A DNA stretch of 64,000 nucleotides, from positions 124,001-188,000 of the forward strand of contig JALGSU010000001.1 in the NCBI GenBank assembly GCA_029821735.1, in the 5' to 3' direction. Every line of letters begins with the position of its first letter. Within the stretch, counting starts at the first letter, position 1. Of the stretch, positions 8,369 through 16,114 are shown in pieces. A program made the translations under genes and the position numbers. The notes under the pieces are model-generated. The model was not told where the DNA came from, made no database searches, and saw nothing but the letters and a program-made list of their open reading frames with translations. The DNA is from Candidatus Zipacnadia bacterium (lineage in GTDB: Bacteria > Armatimonadota > Zipacnadia > Zipacnadales > UBA5352).

Positions 8369-9292
8369 GTGGCACTCGTAACGATGAAGGAACTGTTGGA
8401 GGCCGGCGTACATTTCGGCCACCAGACGCGTCGCTGGAACCCCAAGATGAAGCCGTTCATCTACCATGAGCGCAATGGCATCTACATCATCGACCTGCAT
8501 GCGACGCTCAAGCTGATCGAGAACGCCTACGAGTATGTCAGAGGCATGGCTGCCGAGGGCGGCGTGATCATGTTCGTGGGGACGAAGCGGCAGGGGCAGG
8601 AGTCAATCCGAGAAGCGGCCGAGCGATGTGGCATGCCTTTCGTGACGCAGCGCTGGCTCGGTGGGATGCTGACGAACTTCCAGACCATCCGCAAGCGGAT
8701 CGATCACCTGCACGAACTCACCAACGCTGAAGAGCGCGGCGAGTGGGCCCGGCTCACGAAGAAGGAAGCCCTGCATCTCTCGCGCGAGCGGGAAAAGCTT
8801 GAGGCGAGTTTGGGTGGCATCAAGGACATGCAGAAGGTTCCGCAGTCGATGTTTGTAATCGACACGCGGCGCGAGGAGACAGCGGTCCGTGAGGCCAACA
8901 TTCTTGGCCTGCCGGTCGTCGCGGTCGTGGACACGAACAGCGATCCCGAGTGCATCGACTGGCCGATACCCGGCAACGATGATGCGATTCGCGCGATCAG
9001 GCTCTTCGCGAACCTTTGCGCCAACGCGGTAATCGAGGGGCGCAACGAGTATCAGCAGAAGCGCATCGAGGCCGCCGGGACTCCCGAAGAGGCAGCGGCG
9101 ATCGCGCTTGAGGTAGGGCTTGAGCTGCCGGAGCAGGCAGAAGAGGCGGCAGCCGAGGCCGCAGAGGCCGCAGAGGCCGCAGAGACCGCCGCTGCGACGC
9201 CCGAGGAGTTCACCGGCGCGGTCGAGGACCAGTTCATCGAGGAGCAGTTCATCGACTTGGACATCGACAACGCCGAGAAGAGCGAAGAGTAA
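8369..9292 (+). CDS. rpsB: 30S ribosomal protein S2
   Basis: A 307-residue S2. The start GTG 8369 follows GGAGGAA and gives [19 protein letters not shown], matching the family N-terminus. Conserved blocks are [51 protein letters not shown] and the C-terminal [13 protein letters not shown]. The C-terminus is extended by about 75 residues compared with E. coli S2: an Ala/Glu-rich tail partly encoded by a 9-bp tandem repeat and ending with acidic residues. It is first in the rpsB-tsf-pyrH-frr operon. Confidence 0.97.
   Translation: MALVTMKELLEAGVHFGHQTRRWNPKMKPFIYHERNGIYIIDLHATLKLIENAYEYVRGMAAEGGVIMFVGTKRQGQESIREAAERCGMPFVTQRWLGGMLTNFQTIRKRIDHLHELTNAEERGEWARLTKKEALHLSREREKLEASLGGIKDMQKVPQSMFVIDTRREETAVREANILGLPVVAVVDTNSDPECIDWPIPGNDDAIRAIRLFANLCANAVIEGRNEYQQKRIEAAGTPEEAAAIALEVGLELPEQAEEAAAEAAEAAEAAETAAATPEEFTGAVEDQFIEEQFIDLDIDNAEKSEE
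9155..9181 (+). repeat. 9-bp tandem repeat in the rpsB tail
   Basis: Three perfect copies of GAGGCCGCA, with imperfect continuation on both sides, encode the Ala/Glu-rich C-terminal tail of S2. A short in-frame repeat like this can change length by slippage without breaking the frame. Confidence 0.8.
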
Positions 9293-9355
9293 CGCGGACT
9301 CAGTTGGTCGTGTGACAGTCCGTCCGCGTATCACATAGCAGACAGAGAGGGGGCA

Positions 9356-9375
9356 AAGGCCGCGATAGCGGCCTT
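9356..9375 (+). promoter_or_regulatory. Stem-loop between rpsB and tsf
   Basis: AAGGCCGC and GCGGCCTT form a perfect 8-bp stem with a GATA loop, ending 9 bases before the GGAGGA ribosome-binding site of tsf. There is no T tract. It could attenuate read-through or protect the upstream mRNA end, as is known for the rpsB-tsf gap in other bacteria; the role here is inferred. Confidence 0.5.
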
Positions 9376-9394
9376 CCCCGCAGGAGGAACATAG

Positions 9395-9994
9395 ATGTCA
9401 GTGAACGCTGAGCAGGTCAAGGAATTGCGGGACAAGACGGGTGCAGGCTTCATGGACTGCAAGCAGGCGCTCGTGGATGCGAACGGGGACATGCAGCAGG
9501 CTGTTGACGCGCTGCGCAAGAAGGGCATCGACGTGGCGATGAAGCGTGAGGGCCGGTCGGCGGATGAGGGCACGATCGCTTCTTACGTTCACGCCGGCAG
9601 TCAGATCGGTGTGCTGCTCGACCTGCGCTGCGAGACGGACTTCGTGGCGCGGACGGACGAGTTCCGCGAGGTGGCCCGCGAGCTTGGCATGCAGGTTGCC
9701 GCGATGGCGCCCGGCTGGGTTAGCCCTGAAGATGTTCCGGAAGAGGTACTCGACCACGAGCGGACCGTGTTGAAGGAGCAGGCTCTCGCCGAGGGCAAGC
9801 CCGAGCACATCGTCGAGAAGATGGTTGAGGGCCGGCTGGCGAAGTTCTTCGAGGAGAACTGCCTTATCAAGCAGCCGTTCCTCCGCGATGACAGCATCAC
9901 GGTTGAGGACAGGATCAATGACCTGGTCAGCGCTTGCGGCGAGAAAGTCGTCATCCAGCGCTTCGTGCGCTTCCAGATTGGCGAGGAAGAGTGA
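9395..9994 (+). CDS. tsf: Elongation factor Ts
   Basis: Guanine nucleotide exchange factor for EF-Tu. At 199 residues this is the short form, as in Thermus and cyanobacteria, lacking much of the second core subdomain of the E. coli protein. VKELRDKTGAGFMDCKQAL opens the UBA-like N-terminal domain. RCETDFVARTDEF contains the TDFV motif that contacts EF-Tu. The C-terminal domain ends VIQRFVRFQIGEE. The start ATG 9395 follows GGAGGAAC. Its TGA directly abuts the pyrH ATG. Confidence 0.96.
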   Translation: MSVNAEQVKELRDKTGAGFMDCKQALVDANGDMQQAVDALRKKGIDVAMKREGRSADEGTIASYVHAGSQIGVLLDLRCETDFVARTDEFREVARELGMQVAAMAPGWVSPEDVPEEVLDHERTVLKEQALAEGKPEHIVEKMVEGRLAKFFEENCLIKQPFLRDDSITVEDRINDLVSACGEKVVIQRFVRFQIGEEE

Positions 9995-10726
9995 ATGAGT
10001 TCTTCCGAGGCAGGCCAGAGTAGCGGTAACAGGCGTGTGCTGCTGAAGCTCAGCGGGGCTGCCCTTAAGGGCCCCGAGGCGTTTGGCCTGCACTGGCCGA
10101 CAGTGAATCGGCTGGCGGCGGAGATTAAGGAAGCCACCGAGAGTGGTGTTGAGGTGGCGATCGTGGTCGGTGGCGGGAACATCTGGCGTGGCAAGGAGGC
10201 GGCGGGCGAGGGGATGGAGCGGGCCGCCGCTGACTACGCGGGGATGATCGCGACGGTGATCAACGCTCTGGCGCTACAAGTGGCCCTCGAGACGATAGGG
10301 GTCGATACGCGAGTACAGACGGCCATAGAGATGCGCGAAGTGGCCGAGCCATTCATCCGACGCCGAGCGACCCGTCACCTGGAGAAGGGACGCGTGGTCA
10401 TATTCGGGGCGGGCACGGGGAACCCGTATTTCACCAGCGACACGGCCGGTGTGCTGCGAGCGGTGGAGATCGGCGCTCACGTGGTGATGAAGGCGACTGA
10501 CGTGGATGGTGTCTACGACAGTGACCCGCGCCAGAACCCCGATGCGAAGCAGTTGCCGGAGCTGAGCCATTTCGATGCGCTGAACCGGGACCTGAAGGTC
10601 ATGGATGCGACGGCAATATCGCTGGCGAAGGACAACGATCTGCCAATAGTGGTGTTCAGCCTGGAGATTCCGGGTAACGTCCTAAAGGCGATCAAGGGAG
10701 AGCGTATAGGCACGATAGTCAGCTAG
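9995..10726 (+). CDS. pyrH: Uridylate kinase
   Basis: UMP kinase (UMP + ATP to UDP + ADP), a hexameric amino-acid-kinase-fold enzyme of pyrimidine synthesis. The 243 residues include [11 protein letters not shown] at the N-terminus, [13 protein letters not shown], the nucleotide-binding [14 protein letters not shown] and [14 protein letters not shown]. It starts at ATG 9995 immediately after the tsf stop, with GAGGAAGAG upstream, so it is likely translated by coupling in the rpsB operon. Confidence 0.96.
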   Translation: MSSSEAGQSSGNRRVLLKLSGAALKGPEAFGLHWPTVNRLAAEIKEATESGVEVAIVVGGGNIWRGKEAAGEGMERAAADYAGMIATVINALALQVALETIGVDTRVQTAIEMREVAEPFIRRRATRHLEKGRVVIFGAGTGNPYFTSDTAGVLRAVEIGAHVVMKATDVDGVYDSDPRQNPDAKQLPELSHFDALNRDLKVMDATAISLAKDNDLPIVVFSLEIPGNVLKAIKGERIGTIVS

Positions 10727-10756
10727 TCGGGCATTCCGTCCAATGGAGGGAAGACC

Positions 10757-11311
10757 ATGGACCGACTGATAGCGAAGGCAAAGGCTGACATGGAGAAGAC
10801 GGTCGCCGCCGTGCAGAAAGACATGGCGGCCTTCCGTACTGGCCATGCGACAACCGCGCTGGTTGAGGGGCTGAAGATCGAGTACTATGGTACGAGTGTC
10901 CCGATGAACCAGGTGGCGTCGATCCAGGTAATGGACACGCGGCTTCTGGGGATCACGCCGTGGGACAAGACGGCACTGCCCGCCATCGAGAAGGCGATCA
11001 TGACCTCCGATTTGGGGCTGATGCCGAGCAATGACGGCAACGTCATCCGGCTTGAGATTCCGTCACTCACAGAAGAGCGGCGTGAGGAACTGGCTAAGCA
11101 AGTGAGTGGGCGCGCGGAGGAAGGCAAAGTCGCCATTCGCAACATCAGGCGACACGCCAACGACGGTATCGACAAGATGGAGAAGGCGGAGGGGCTCTCC
11201 GAGGACGAGGTGCGGGTAGGTAAGAAGGAAGTCCAGGGGAATACGGACGAGATGAGCAAGGCGATCGACACGATCTTGGAAGAGAAGATCCAGGAGATGA
11301 TGGAAGTGTGA
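10757..11311 (+). CDS. frr: Ribosome recycling factor
   Basis: Splits post-termination ribosomes together with EF-G. The 184 residues follow the family throughout: AFRTGHATTALVEGLKIEYYG, NQVASIQVMDTRLLGITPWDK, IRLEIPSLTEERREELAKQ and the C-terminal helix. The start is ATG 10757 behind GGAGGGAAG. The last bases overlap the GTG of the next small gene (GTGA), which suggests translational coupling. Confidence 0.97.
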   Translation: MDRLIAKAKADMEKTVAAVQKDMAAFRTGHATTALVEGLKIEYYGTSVPMNQVASIQVMDTRLLGITPWDKTALPAIEKAIMTSDLGLMPSNDGNVIRLEIPSLTEERREELAKQVSGRAEEGKVAIRNIRRHANDGIDKMEKAEGLSEDEVRVGKKEVQGNTDEMSKAIDTILEEKIQEMMEV

Positions 11312-11535
11312 GCGCGCTCGCGGGCGATACGGTGGGGTACGGACTGGAGCGGGCCCGAGAAGAACTACGCGCAGCGGGCATGGCTATAGGGTCGATCGAG
11401 AGGCTTGAGCCCGCTGCGGGAAGTAGCCCGAATGCGGAGGAATTCGTGGTCCGGCAGCGGCCCCACGCAGACGGAACGGTTGAGTTGACCGTCTGTCGGC
11501 GCTGGGCCGTGACGGGCAAGGGAGACGTGAAATGA
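11308..11535 (+). CDS. Small PASTA-like protein coupled to frr
   Basis: A 75-residue protein whose GTG 11308 overlaps the frr stop. ERAREELRAAGMAIGSIE then VVRQRP and GTVELTVCRRW follow the helix-then-strand layout of a single PASTA domain, but the match is weak and judged by eye. There is no signal peptide or membrane segment, so it would be cytoplasmic, unlike PASTA domains of penicillin-binding proteins and Ser/Thr kinases. It lies inside the translation operon upstream of a terminator. Function unknown. Confidence 0.5.
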   Translation: MSALAGDTVGYGLERAREELRAAGMAIGSIERLEPAAGSSPNAEEFVVRQRPHADGTVELTVCRRWAVTGKGDVK

Positions 11536-11617
11536 GGGTCGCGTCCGAGGCAGTTGGGCGCACGAGGGAAGAGACAAGCCGCCGAACGGCTGCGTGTCCG
11601 AAGACATGAGTACCACG

Positions 11618-11649
11618 AGCCTGGGGGTGGCCCCAGGCTTGTGTTTTTT
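11618..11649 (+). terminator. Rho-independent terminator after the frr operon
   Basis: AGCCTGGGG and CCCCAGGCT form a 9-bp stem with a GTGG loop, followed by GTG and a run of six T (11644-11649). It closes the rpsB-frr transcript 38 bases before uppS, so uppS is either read through or has its own promoter. Confidence 0.85.
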
Positions 11650-11687
11650 GAGTGGGCGAGCGATTGCAGACGTTGATTGGAGCCACG

Positions 11688-12437
11688 ATGTCGGAGACCC
11701 AGGACGCCTCAACAGGCGGCGAGCGGATCATCCCTCGACACATAGCAGTGGTGATGGACGGCAATGGGCGATGGGCGACGGAGCGTGGCTTGGAGCGTCT
11801 CGAGGGACACTATGAGGGCGTGAAGGCTGCCCGCAGGTTCGTTGAGGCGGCGGACAGTCGTGGGGTCGAGGTCGTATCACTCTACGTGTTCAGCTCCGAG
11901 AACAAGTCGAGGCCGGCGCAGGAAGTGATGGGTCTGCTGGAGCTGATTCAGGACTCCCTGGTGGGTGAACTTGAGCGTCTGTGCGCGGAGCGGACGCAGC
12001 TGAGGTGCTCGGGGCGCATGGAAGGTCTTCCTCAAGGCGTGCGTTCAGCGCTTGAGGAAGTCAGGGATGCGACCGCGAGCAACGAGGGCATGGTTTTGAA
12101 CCTGTGCGTCAACTACGGAGGCCGGGCTGAGATTGCTGACGCAGCTAAGGCGATCGCCGCCGAGGTGCAGGCGGGGACTCTGGACTTGGAGGCAATTGAC
12201 GAGGAGACGGTACAGTCGCACCTGTATCATCCTGACCTGCCCTCGCCGGACCTTCTGATCCGACCGGGAGGCGAGCTGCGGGTGAGCAACTTCCTGCTGT
12301 GGGAAATCGCCTACACCGAGTTCTTCGTGCTGCCGATCTATTGGCCAGCTTTCACGGAGGAGCACCTTGACGAGGCGATAGACGACTTCAACCGTCGTCA
12401 GCGACGCTTCGGCGGGAGAGCGAAGACAGAAGAATAG
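11688..12437 (+). CDS. uppS: Isoprenyl transferase (undecaprenyl diphosphate synthase)
   Basis: Makes the C55 lipid carrier for peptidoglycan from FPP and IPP. The start ATG 11688 has GGAG five bases upstream and gives a 249-residue protein. RHIAVVMDGNGRWA holds the catalytic Asp and phosphate-binding residues. FSSENKSRP corresponds to the usual FSTENWxRP. RPGGELRVSNFLLWEIAYTEF corresponds to the RTSGExRxSNFLLWQxAYxE signature, with Pro-Gly replacing Thr-Ser. Confidence 0.95.
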   Translation: MSETQDASTGGERIIPRHIAVVMDGNGRWATERGLERLEGHYEGVKAARRFVEAADSRGVEVVSLYVFSSENKSRPAQEVMGLLELIQDSLVGELERLCAERTQLRCSGRMEGLPQGVRSALEEVRDATASNEGMVLNLCVNYGGRAEIADAAKAIAAEVQAGTLDLEAIDEETVQSHLYHPDLPSPDLLIRPGGELRVSNFLLWEIAYTEFFVLPIYWPAFTEEHLDEAIDDFNRRQRRFGGRAKTEE

Positions 12438-12476
12438 AGCGACGCATCAGATCACTTAGAGCCGGAGGCGAATGTC

Positions 12477-12953
12477 ATGCGCAGGATCATGTTTTTTGCA
12501 GTTGCATCCCTGCTCGTCTGCGCAACGTTGTGCGGCGGGACGGCGTTTGCGCAGGTCGAGGACGAGGTAGTCATCCTCGGCATTGATTTTGAGAAGCCTG
12601 TCGTGGACGCCAAGTATGTGGCCGACGAAGTTGAAATCGGGGTCGGCGGCGTGAAGATGTTCAGGATTCGCGCTTCGGCGGTCGGGTACAGCCCGGCGGA
12701 ACGCGCGCGCATCGTGGACGCGCGACTCGTGCATGCACTGTCGTATGGCAGCCTGGACCCGGCGGATGTCCAGGTGGCGTCGGTCCGGGGCCTGCCGACT
12801 GTCTATGTGGGCAACATCCGCATCGTTTCGGTCTACCCGAGCGATGCTGAGGCCGCTGGCGGCATCTGCTCCCAGAAGCTTGCCGGCGTGTGGGCGAGTT
12901 CGCTTGCCTGTTGCCTGCGGTCGCTGGCGCCGTATGCGCGTGTGGCTGAGTAA
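12477..12953 (+). CDS. Secreted protein with one envelope repeat domain
   Basis: A 158-residue protein with a signal peptide (MRRIMFFAVASLLVCATLCGGTAFAQ). The mature part has one copy of a roughly 100-residue domain: FRIRASAVGYSPAERARIVDARL, then VQVASVRGLPTVYVGNIRIV, then DAEAAGG and a helical end. The same pattern occurs three times in the convergent neighbour at 13048-14613. Similar segments are known to me from N-terminal periplasmic parts of some cyanobacterial mechanosensitive-channel-like proteins, which is only a resemblance. An adhesion or cell-envelope role is speculative. Confidence 0.7.
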   Translation: MRRIMFFAVASLLVCATLCGGTAFAQVEDEVVILGIDFEKPVVDAKYVADEVEIGVGGVKMFRIRASAVGYSPAERARIVDARLVHALSYGSLDPADVQVASVRGLPTVYVGNIRIVSVYPSDAEAAGGICSQKLAGVWASSLACCLRSLAPYARVAE

Positions 12954-12980
12954 GAACGCGGCCTGAAGATCAGCAAATGA

Positions 12981-13010
12981 GCGCCTCGCCGGAATCCGGC
13001 GGGGCGCTTT
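12981..13010 (+). terminator. Terminator hairpin between convergent genes
   Basis: GCGCCTCGCCGG and CCGGCGGGGCGC form a 12-bp stem (one G-T pair) with an AAT loop, followed by TTT. It lies between the ends of two convergent genes and may stop transcription from both sides. Confidence 0.7.
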
Positions 13011-13047
13011 GCGTATGTGGTGGAGGCGTCGCGTCGGAGCAGGCGGA

Positions 13048-14613
13048 TTACTGGGCGATGACGACGTTGCAGTTGTCGAGGAATTGGCCGATCCGGTTGG
13101 CAGCGCGGACTCGACGCGTGTCCTGAGCGGCGATCTCGAAGTTGCATCGAGCAGCGCCGAAGACACGTTGAGCGCGGATCACGAGAGGATTGGCGCCGGC
13201 TCTCTCGCTGGCGCGCGCCGACTGCAGTCCGTGAGCCCAGGCGGCAGTGCCTCGACCGATGGCCCACGCGGCCGAGCAGCCGACGGTTCCCCACACCTCA
13301 CCGCCGCGGGGCCCGAAGATCCTGGGGTAGATGCTGCGCATGGTGCGCATGCCAGTGGCGTCGATGATGAGGCCCGTGTAGGCTCCTGGGGGCAGGTCTA
13401 CGCGTCCGGCGTCGCCCACGAGCGGGTCAGTGCAGTGCGCGGTTCCTGGGCGTGGCCCCCTCCCGGGGCGGGCTGCCATCGATGGCGCGCGAGGCAGCCA
13501 CTCGACGAGGTTCTTGCGCCATGCCCCGGCCTGCTGCAGGGGCGTATTGCCGTTTGGTGCGGCATCGGCCTCGTAGACGTGCATAAGCAGACGGCTGCCT
13601 ACATAGATCGCGGGCACACCATCCTCTTCGACGATGCGCACCTCGGGTTTCGCGCAGTTCTCCCACGAGATGATGTCGGTGATGCGGGCGTCGATGAGAG
13701 CGCCGCGTTCGCGCACTGACGGGGCTTCGCCGCGAGCGCGGATGCGGGCCACGATGGCGCTACTGACCATCACATGAATGACCTGGCCGTCCGTGGCCTC
13801 GGGGTCCGCTGCGTTCGCCGGAGGAGTTGGCGGGGGCTCGGGAAGCGGGAGCTGGTCAAGTGCGGCGGTCAGGTTCGCCTGCCACTCGGCGGCAAGCACA
13901 GATGGGGTGGAGTCATTGACCGCCGCATCCTCCTCGAAGACACGAATGATCATGAAACTGCCGACGTAGATCGCGAGGGTCTCGTCGACCTGCTCGACCG
14001 TCACCTGCGGCGCGTATCCCAGAGCGCGCGCCTCGAGGACCTGCGCGAGGCGAGCGTTCACTTCAGCCGCTCGACCCGAGATGGTGGGCGAAGCGCCGGA
14101 GTGCCGCACGCGGGCGATGACCGTCTCGCCCAGCTGGATTGGCCGGGGCTCGCCGCTATCTTGGGCTTCGGGCAGTGTGGGCTCAGGTTCGATGGGATCG
14201 TCTGCAGCAAGCGGTGCGCCGAGGTCCATCACCTCTGGGATGGCCTTGAGCAGGGCCGCCTCAAGCTCGACCTGCCAGGCTCGAGCCATGTGCTCGGGGT
14301 CGTCGTCGGGCGTGTCGAGATCGCCGGGGAGAACGCGGACGACTACCAGGTCGCCGACCACCAGCGCTGGAGTCCCATCGACGGCAGCCACTTCGACCGG
14401 GGGCGCGCCCGCGTCCTGGTGTTGGGCGACAACTTCGCGCAACTGCGCCGCGACCTCATCTGCGCGTTGCAGCAGGTCACCGGCGTCTCCGGGGTCGCGG
14501 AGCATGAAGACTATCTCGCCCACGAGGCGGACCGGCACCGCCTCCTGTTGCGCCTGAACGGCGACGCACAGGGCGAGGGACCCGAGCACAATTTGAGCAA
14601 TTGATCGGTTCAT
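13048..14613 (-). CDS. Secreted protein with three repeat domains and an LPP20-like C-terminus
   Basis: A 521-residue exported protein (signal MNRSIAQIVLGSLALCVAVQAQ). Three repeats lie at about 25-135, 160-260 and 270-380. Each has the pattern xARxRxxGxxPxxxxRAxxVxARL, then a strand pair xxVxGxPAIYVGxxxI, then DAAxNxxTPxxxAxxWxxNL. Pro-rich linkers separate them. The C-terminal domain (about 405-521) begins LPPGAYTGLIIDATGM, and contains NPLVIRAQRVFGAARCNFEI and ends LDNCNVVIAQ, a layout I associate with LPP20/FlgP-like lipoproteins. Probably an envelope or surface protein. Confidence 0.75.
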   Translation of the reverse strand: MNRSIAQIVLGSLALCVAVQAQQEAVPVRLVGEIVFMLRDPGDAGDLLQRADEVAAQLREVVAQHQDAGAPPVEVAAVDGTPALVVGDLVVVRVLPGDLDTPDDDPEHMARAWQVELEAALLKAIPEVMDLGAPLAADDPIEPEPTLPEAQDSGEPRPIQLGETVIARVRHSGASPTISGRAAEVNARLAQVLEARALGYAPQVTVEQVDETLAIYVGSFMIIRVFEEDAAVNDSTPSVLAAEWQANLTAALDQLPLPEPPPTPPANAADPEATDGQVIHVMVSSAIVARIRARGEAPSVRERGALIDARITDIISWENCAKPEVRIVEEDGVPAIYVGSRLLMHVYEADAAPNGNTPLQQAGAWRKNLVEWLPRAPSMAARPGRGPRPGTAHCTDPLVGDAGRVDLPPGAYTGLIIDATGMRTMRSIYPRIFGPRGGEVWGTVGCSAAWAIGRGTAAWAHGLQSARASERAGANPLVIRAQRVFGAARCNFEIAAQDTRRVRAANRIGQFLDNCNVVIAQ

Positions 14614-14658
14614 GATGAGGCATTGCCCGTCGCGAGAGGAGTGCGGACACGCGTCAGG

Positions 14659-15939
14659 TCACGAGTGACCATGTCTGTCGAGCAGGTCATGGTAGACGGC
14701 GATCGTCTCCCGAGCCATCTGAGTAATGCTGAACGATGCGGCCGCCTCTGCGGCGATGGGGCTGAGCGCGCCCTCGGAAATTGACTGTGGTCGCTGCCAC
14801 GAGCGGTCGAGATCCCAGGACTCGCGGGAGACGAGGAACTGAGAGACTTCCGCGGGCGTCCCGCCATCGCGCAGGGGGCGCATGGCCTTGACTTCCAGTT
14901 TGAGTCGCTCGATGATGCTATAGGCAAGGGCCTCGGGCTGGGTCTCGGGCACGATAGTGACGCCACTGCTTTCGGCAAGCATCTCGTCTGTCTCGCTCCC
15001 GGCGAATGCGACGACGCCGAGACCGCGTATGAGCGCCTGCAAGGCGACCTGTCCACTTGGCCAACTCATCTGCGGGATCACGATAGCATTGAGGGGCGTG
15101 AGCAGCTTGGCGATCTGCACGGGCTGGGTGAGGAACACGGTGGCGCCAAGCAGGCCTCTCTCGTGAGCCATCTCGTAGTATTCATCGGCTCGATCAGTGC
15201 CGCCAATGAGCGCGAACTCGAGATTTGGCTGGTCTCGGCATATCTCCGCGGCAGCGTCCAGGAAGAGCTTGACCGTGGCGGGTGGCGTGAGGTCTACCAT
15301 GCACCCGACGACGGCGGCGGTAGGGTTGATGCCCAGAAGCTCGCGTCGTCGGCCGATTGTCACGGAGTCATGGTAGCGCCTGGCGTCGATGCCGTATGGG
15401 ACGACAGCCACACTCTCTTCCACAACAGGCGCGAGACGTCCGAGTTCGTGGCGCTGCACCTTCGAGGCCGCGATGATCGCATCGGAACGACGCAGCACGT
15501 AGCGATACGCATTGGCTCGCCAGAACCGGTCGGCACCGTTTTGGAGGAGATGAGGGAGAAGGTTGGGGGTGCATACCATCGGTGGTGCGAACCCCCGCCG
15601 GCGTCCCATGAGAACGTGTAAACCCGCGCGCAGGCCATGTGCGTGGATGAGTGCGGGCTTCCGCTCTGAGAGGAGCTGGGCAAGGTTGCGAGCCGCCGCG
15701 TACTTGCTGGGAAGCGAAGTGTTGGCAGGGACAGGGACTCGGAATGAGGGCACGTTGGCGTGTGCGAGGTCCTTGGCGAAGTCCTTGGGTATCTCGCCGA
15801 CAACGCTGACGGCATACCCCCAGGACTTGAGGAGCGAGGCGAGCGAGAGTACGTGCTCGCTTACCTGTGGGGAGCAGGCTCCCACGACTTGGATCAGTTC
15901 GCCGGGCTCGTGACTACTGAGGGCCAAGAGCGAGATCAT
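14659..15939 (-). CDS. GT4-type glycosyltransferase
   Basis: A 426-residue GT-B glycosyltransferase, probably cytoplasmic and acting on an envelope glycan. The N-terminal acceptor half contains SEHVLSLASLLKSWGYAVSVVG and KPALIHAHGLRAGLHVL. The linker VAVVPYGIDARRYH and the C-terminal donor half (LLGINPTAAVVGCMVDLTPP, PNLEFALIGG, MSWPSGQVALQALIRGLGVVAF) are typical of GT4. The final E-x7-E motif is less clear than usual. The start MISLLALSS at 15939 sits directly after a GC hairpin, and an upstream AAAGGG may act across it. Confidence 0.82.
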   Translation of the reverse strand: MISLLALSSHEPGELIQVVGACSPQVSEHVLSLASLLKSWGYAVSVVGEIPKDFAKDLAHANVPSFRVPVPANTSLPSKYAAARNLAQLLSERKPALIHAHGLRAGLHVLMGRRRGFAPPMVCTPNLLPHLLQNGADRFWRANAYRYVLRRSDAIIAASKVQRHELGRLAPVVEESVAVVPYGIDARRYHDSVTIGRRRELLGINPTAAVVGCMVDLTPPATVKLFLDAAAEICRDQPNLEFALIGGTDRADEYYEMAHERGLLGATVFLTQPVQIAKLLTPLNAIVIPQMSWPSGQVALQALIRGLGVVAFAGSETDEMLAESSGVTIVPETQPEALAYSIIERLKLEVKAMRPLRDGGTPAEVSQFLVSRESWDLDRSWQRPQSISEGALSPIAAEAAASFSITQMARETIAVYHDLLDRHGHS

Positions 15940-15960
15940 GCCCGCGCGGGATGCGCGGGC
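15940..15960 (-). promoter_or_regulatory. GC hairpin abutting the glycosyltransferase start
   Basis: GCCCGCGC and GCGCGGGC form a perfect 8-bp stem with a five-base loop. On the minus strand it ends immediately before the ATG at 15939, with AAAGGG just before the stem. If the hairpin folds, the AAAGGG is brought close to the start codon. Confidence 0.45.
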
Positions 15961-16114
15961 AAACCCTTTCACGACAAGACTACGTCGCCCGGAGGCCGGA
16001 ACGGAGCGCACAGCGACGGGCGTCGCTCAGTGGACTTATACCACCAGCCAGCGGAGGTGTCAAACGAGCGCCGGCTCCGCGCGGATGGTGCGTGGCGCGT
16101 GCCTGCGCGCGGAT

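Noticed and set aside
11532..11609. A 25-codon frame overlapping the end of the PASTA-like gene (ATGA)
   Set aside because: Too short, no domain, ends just before the terminator; coupling alone does not support it.
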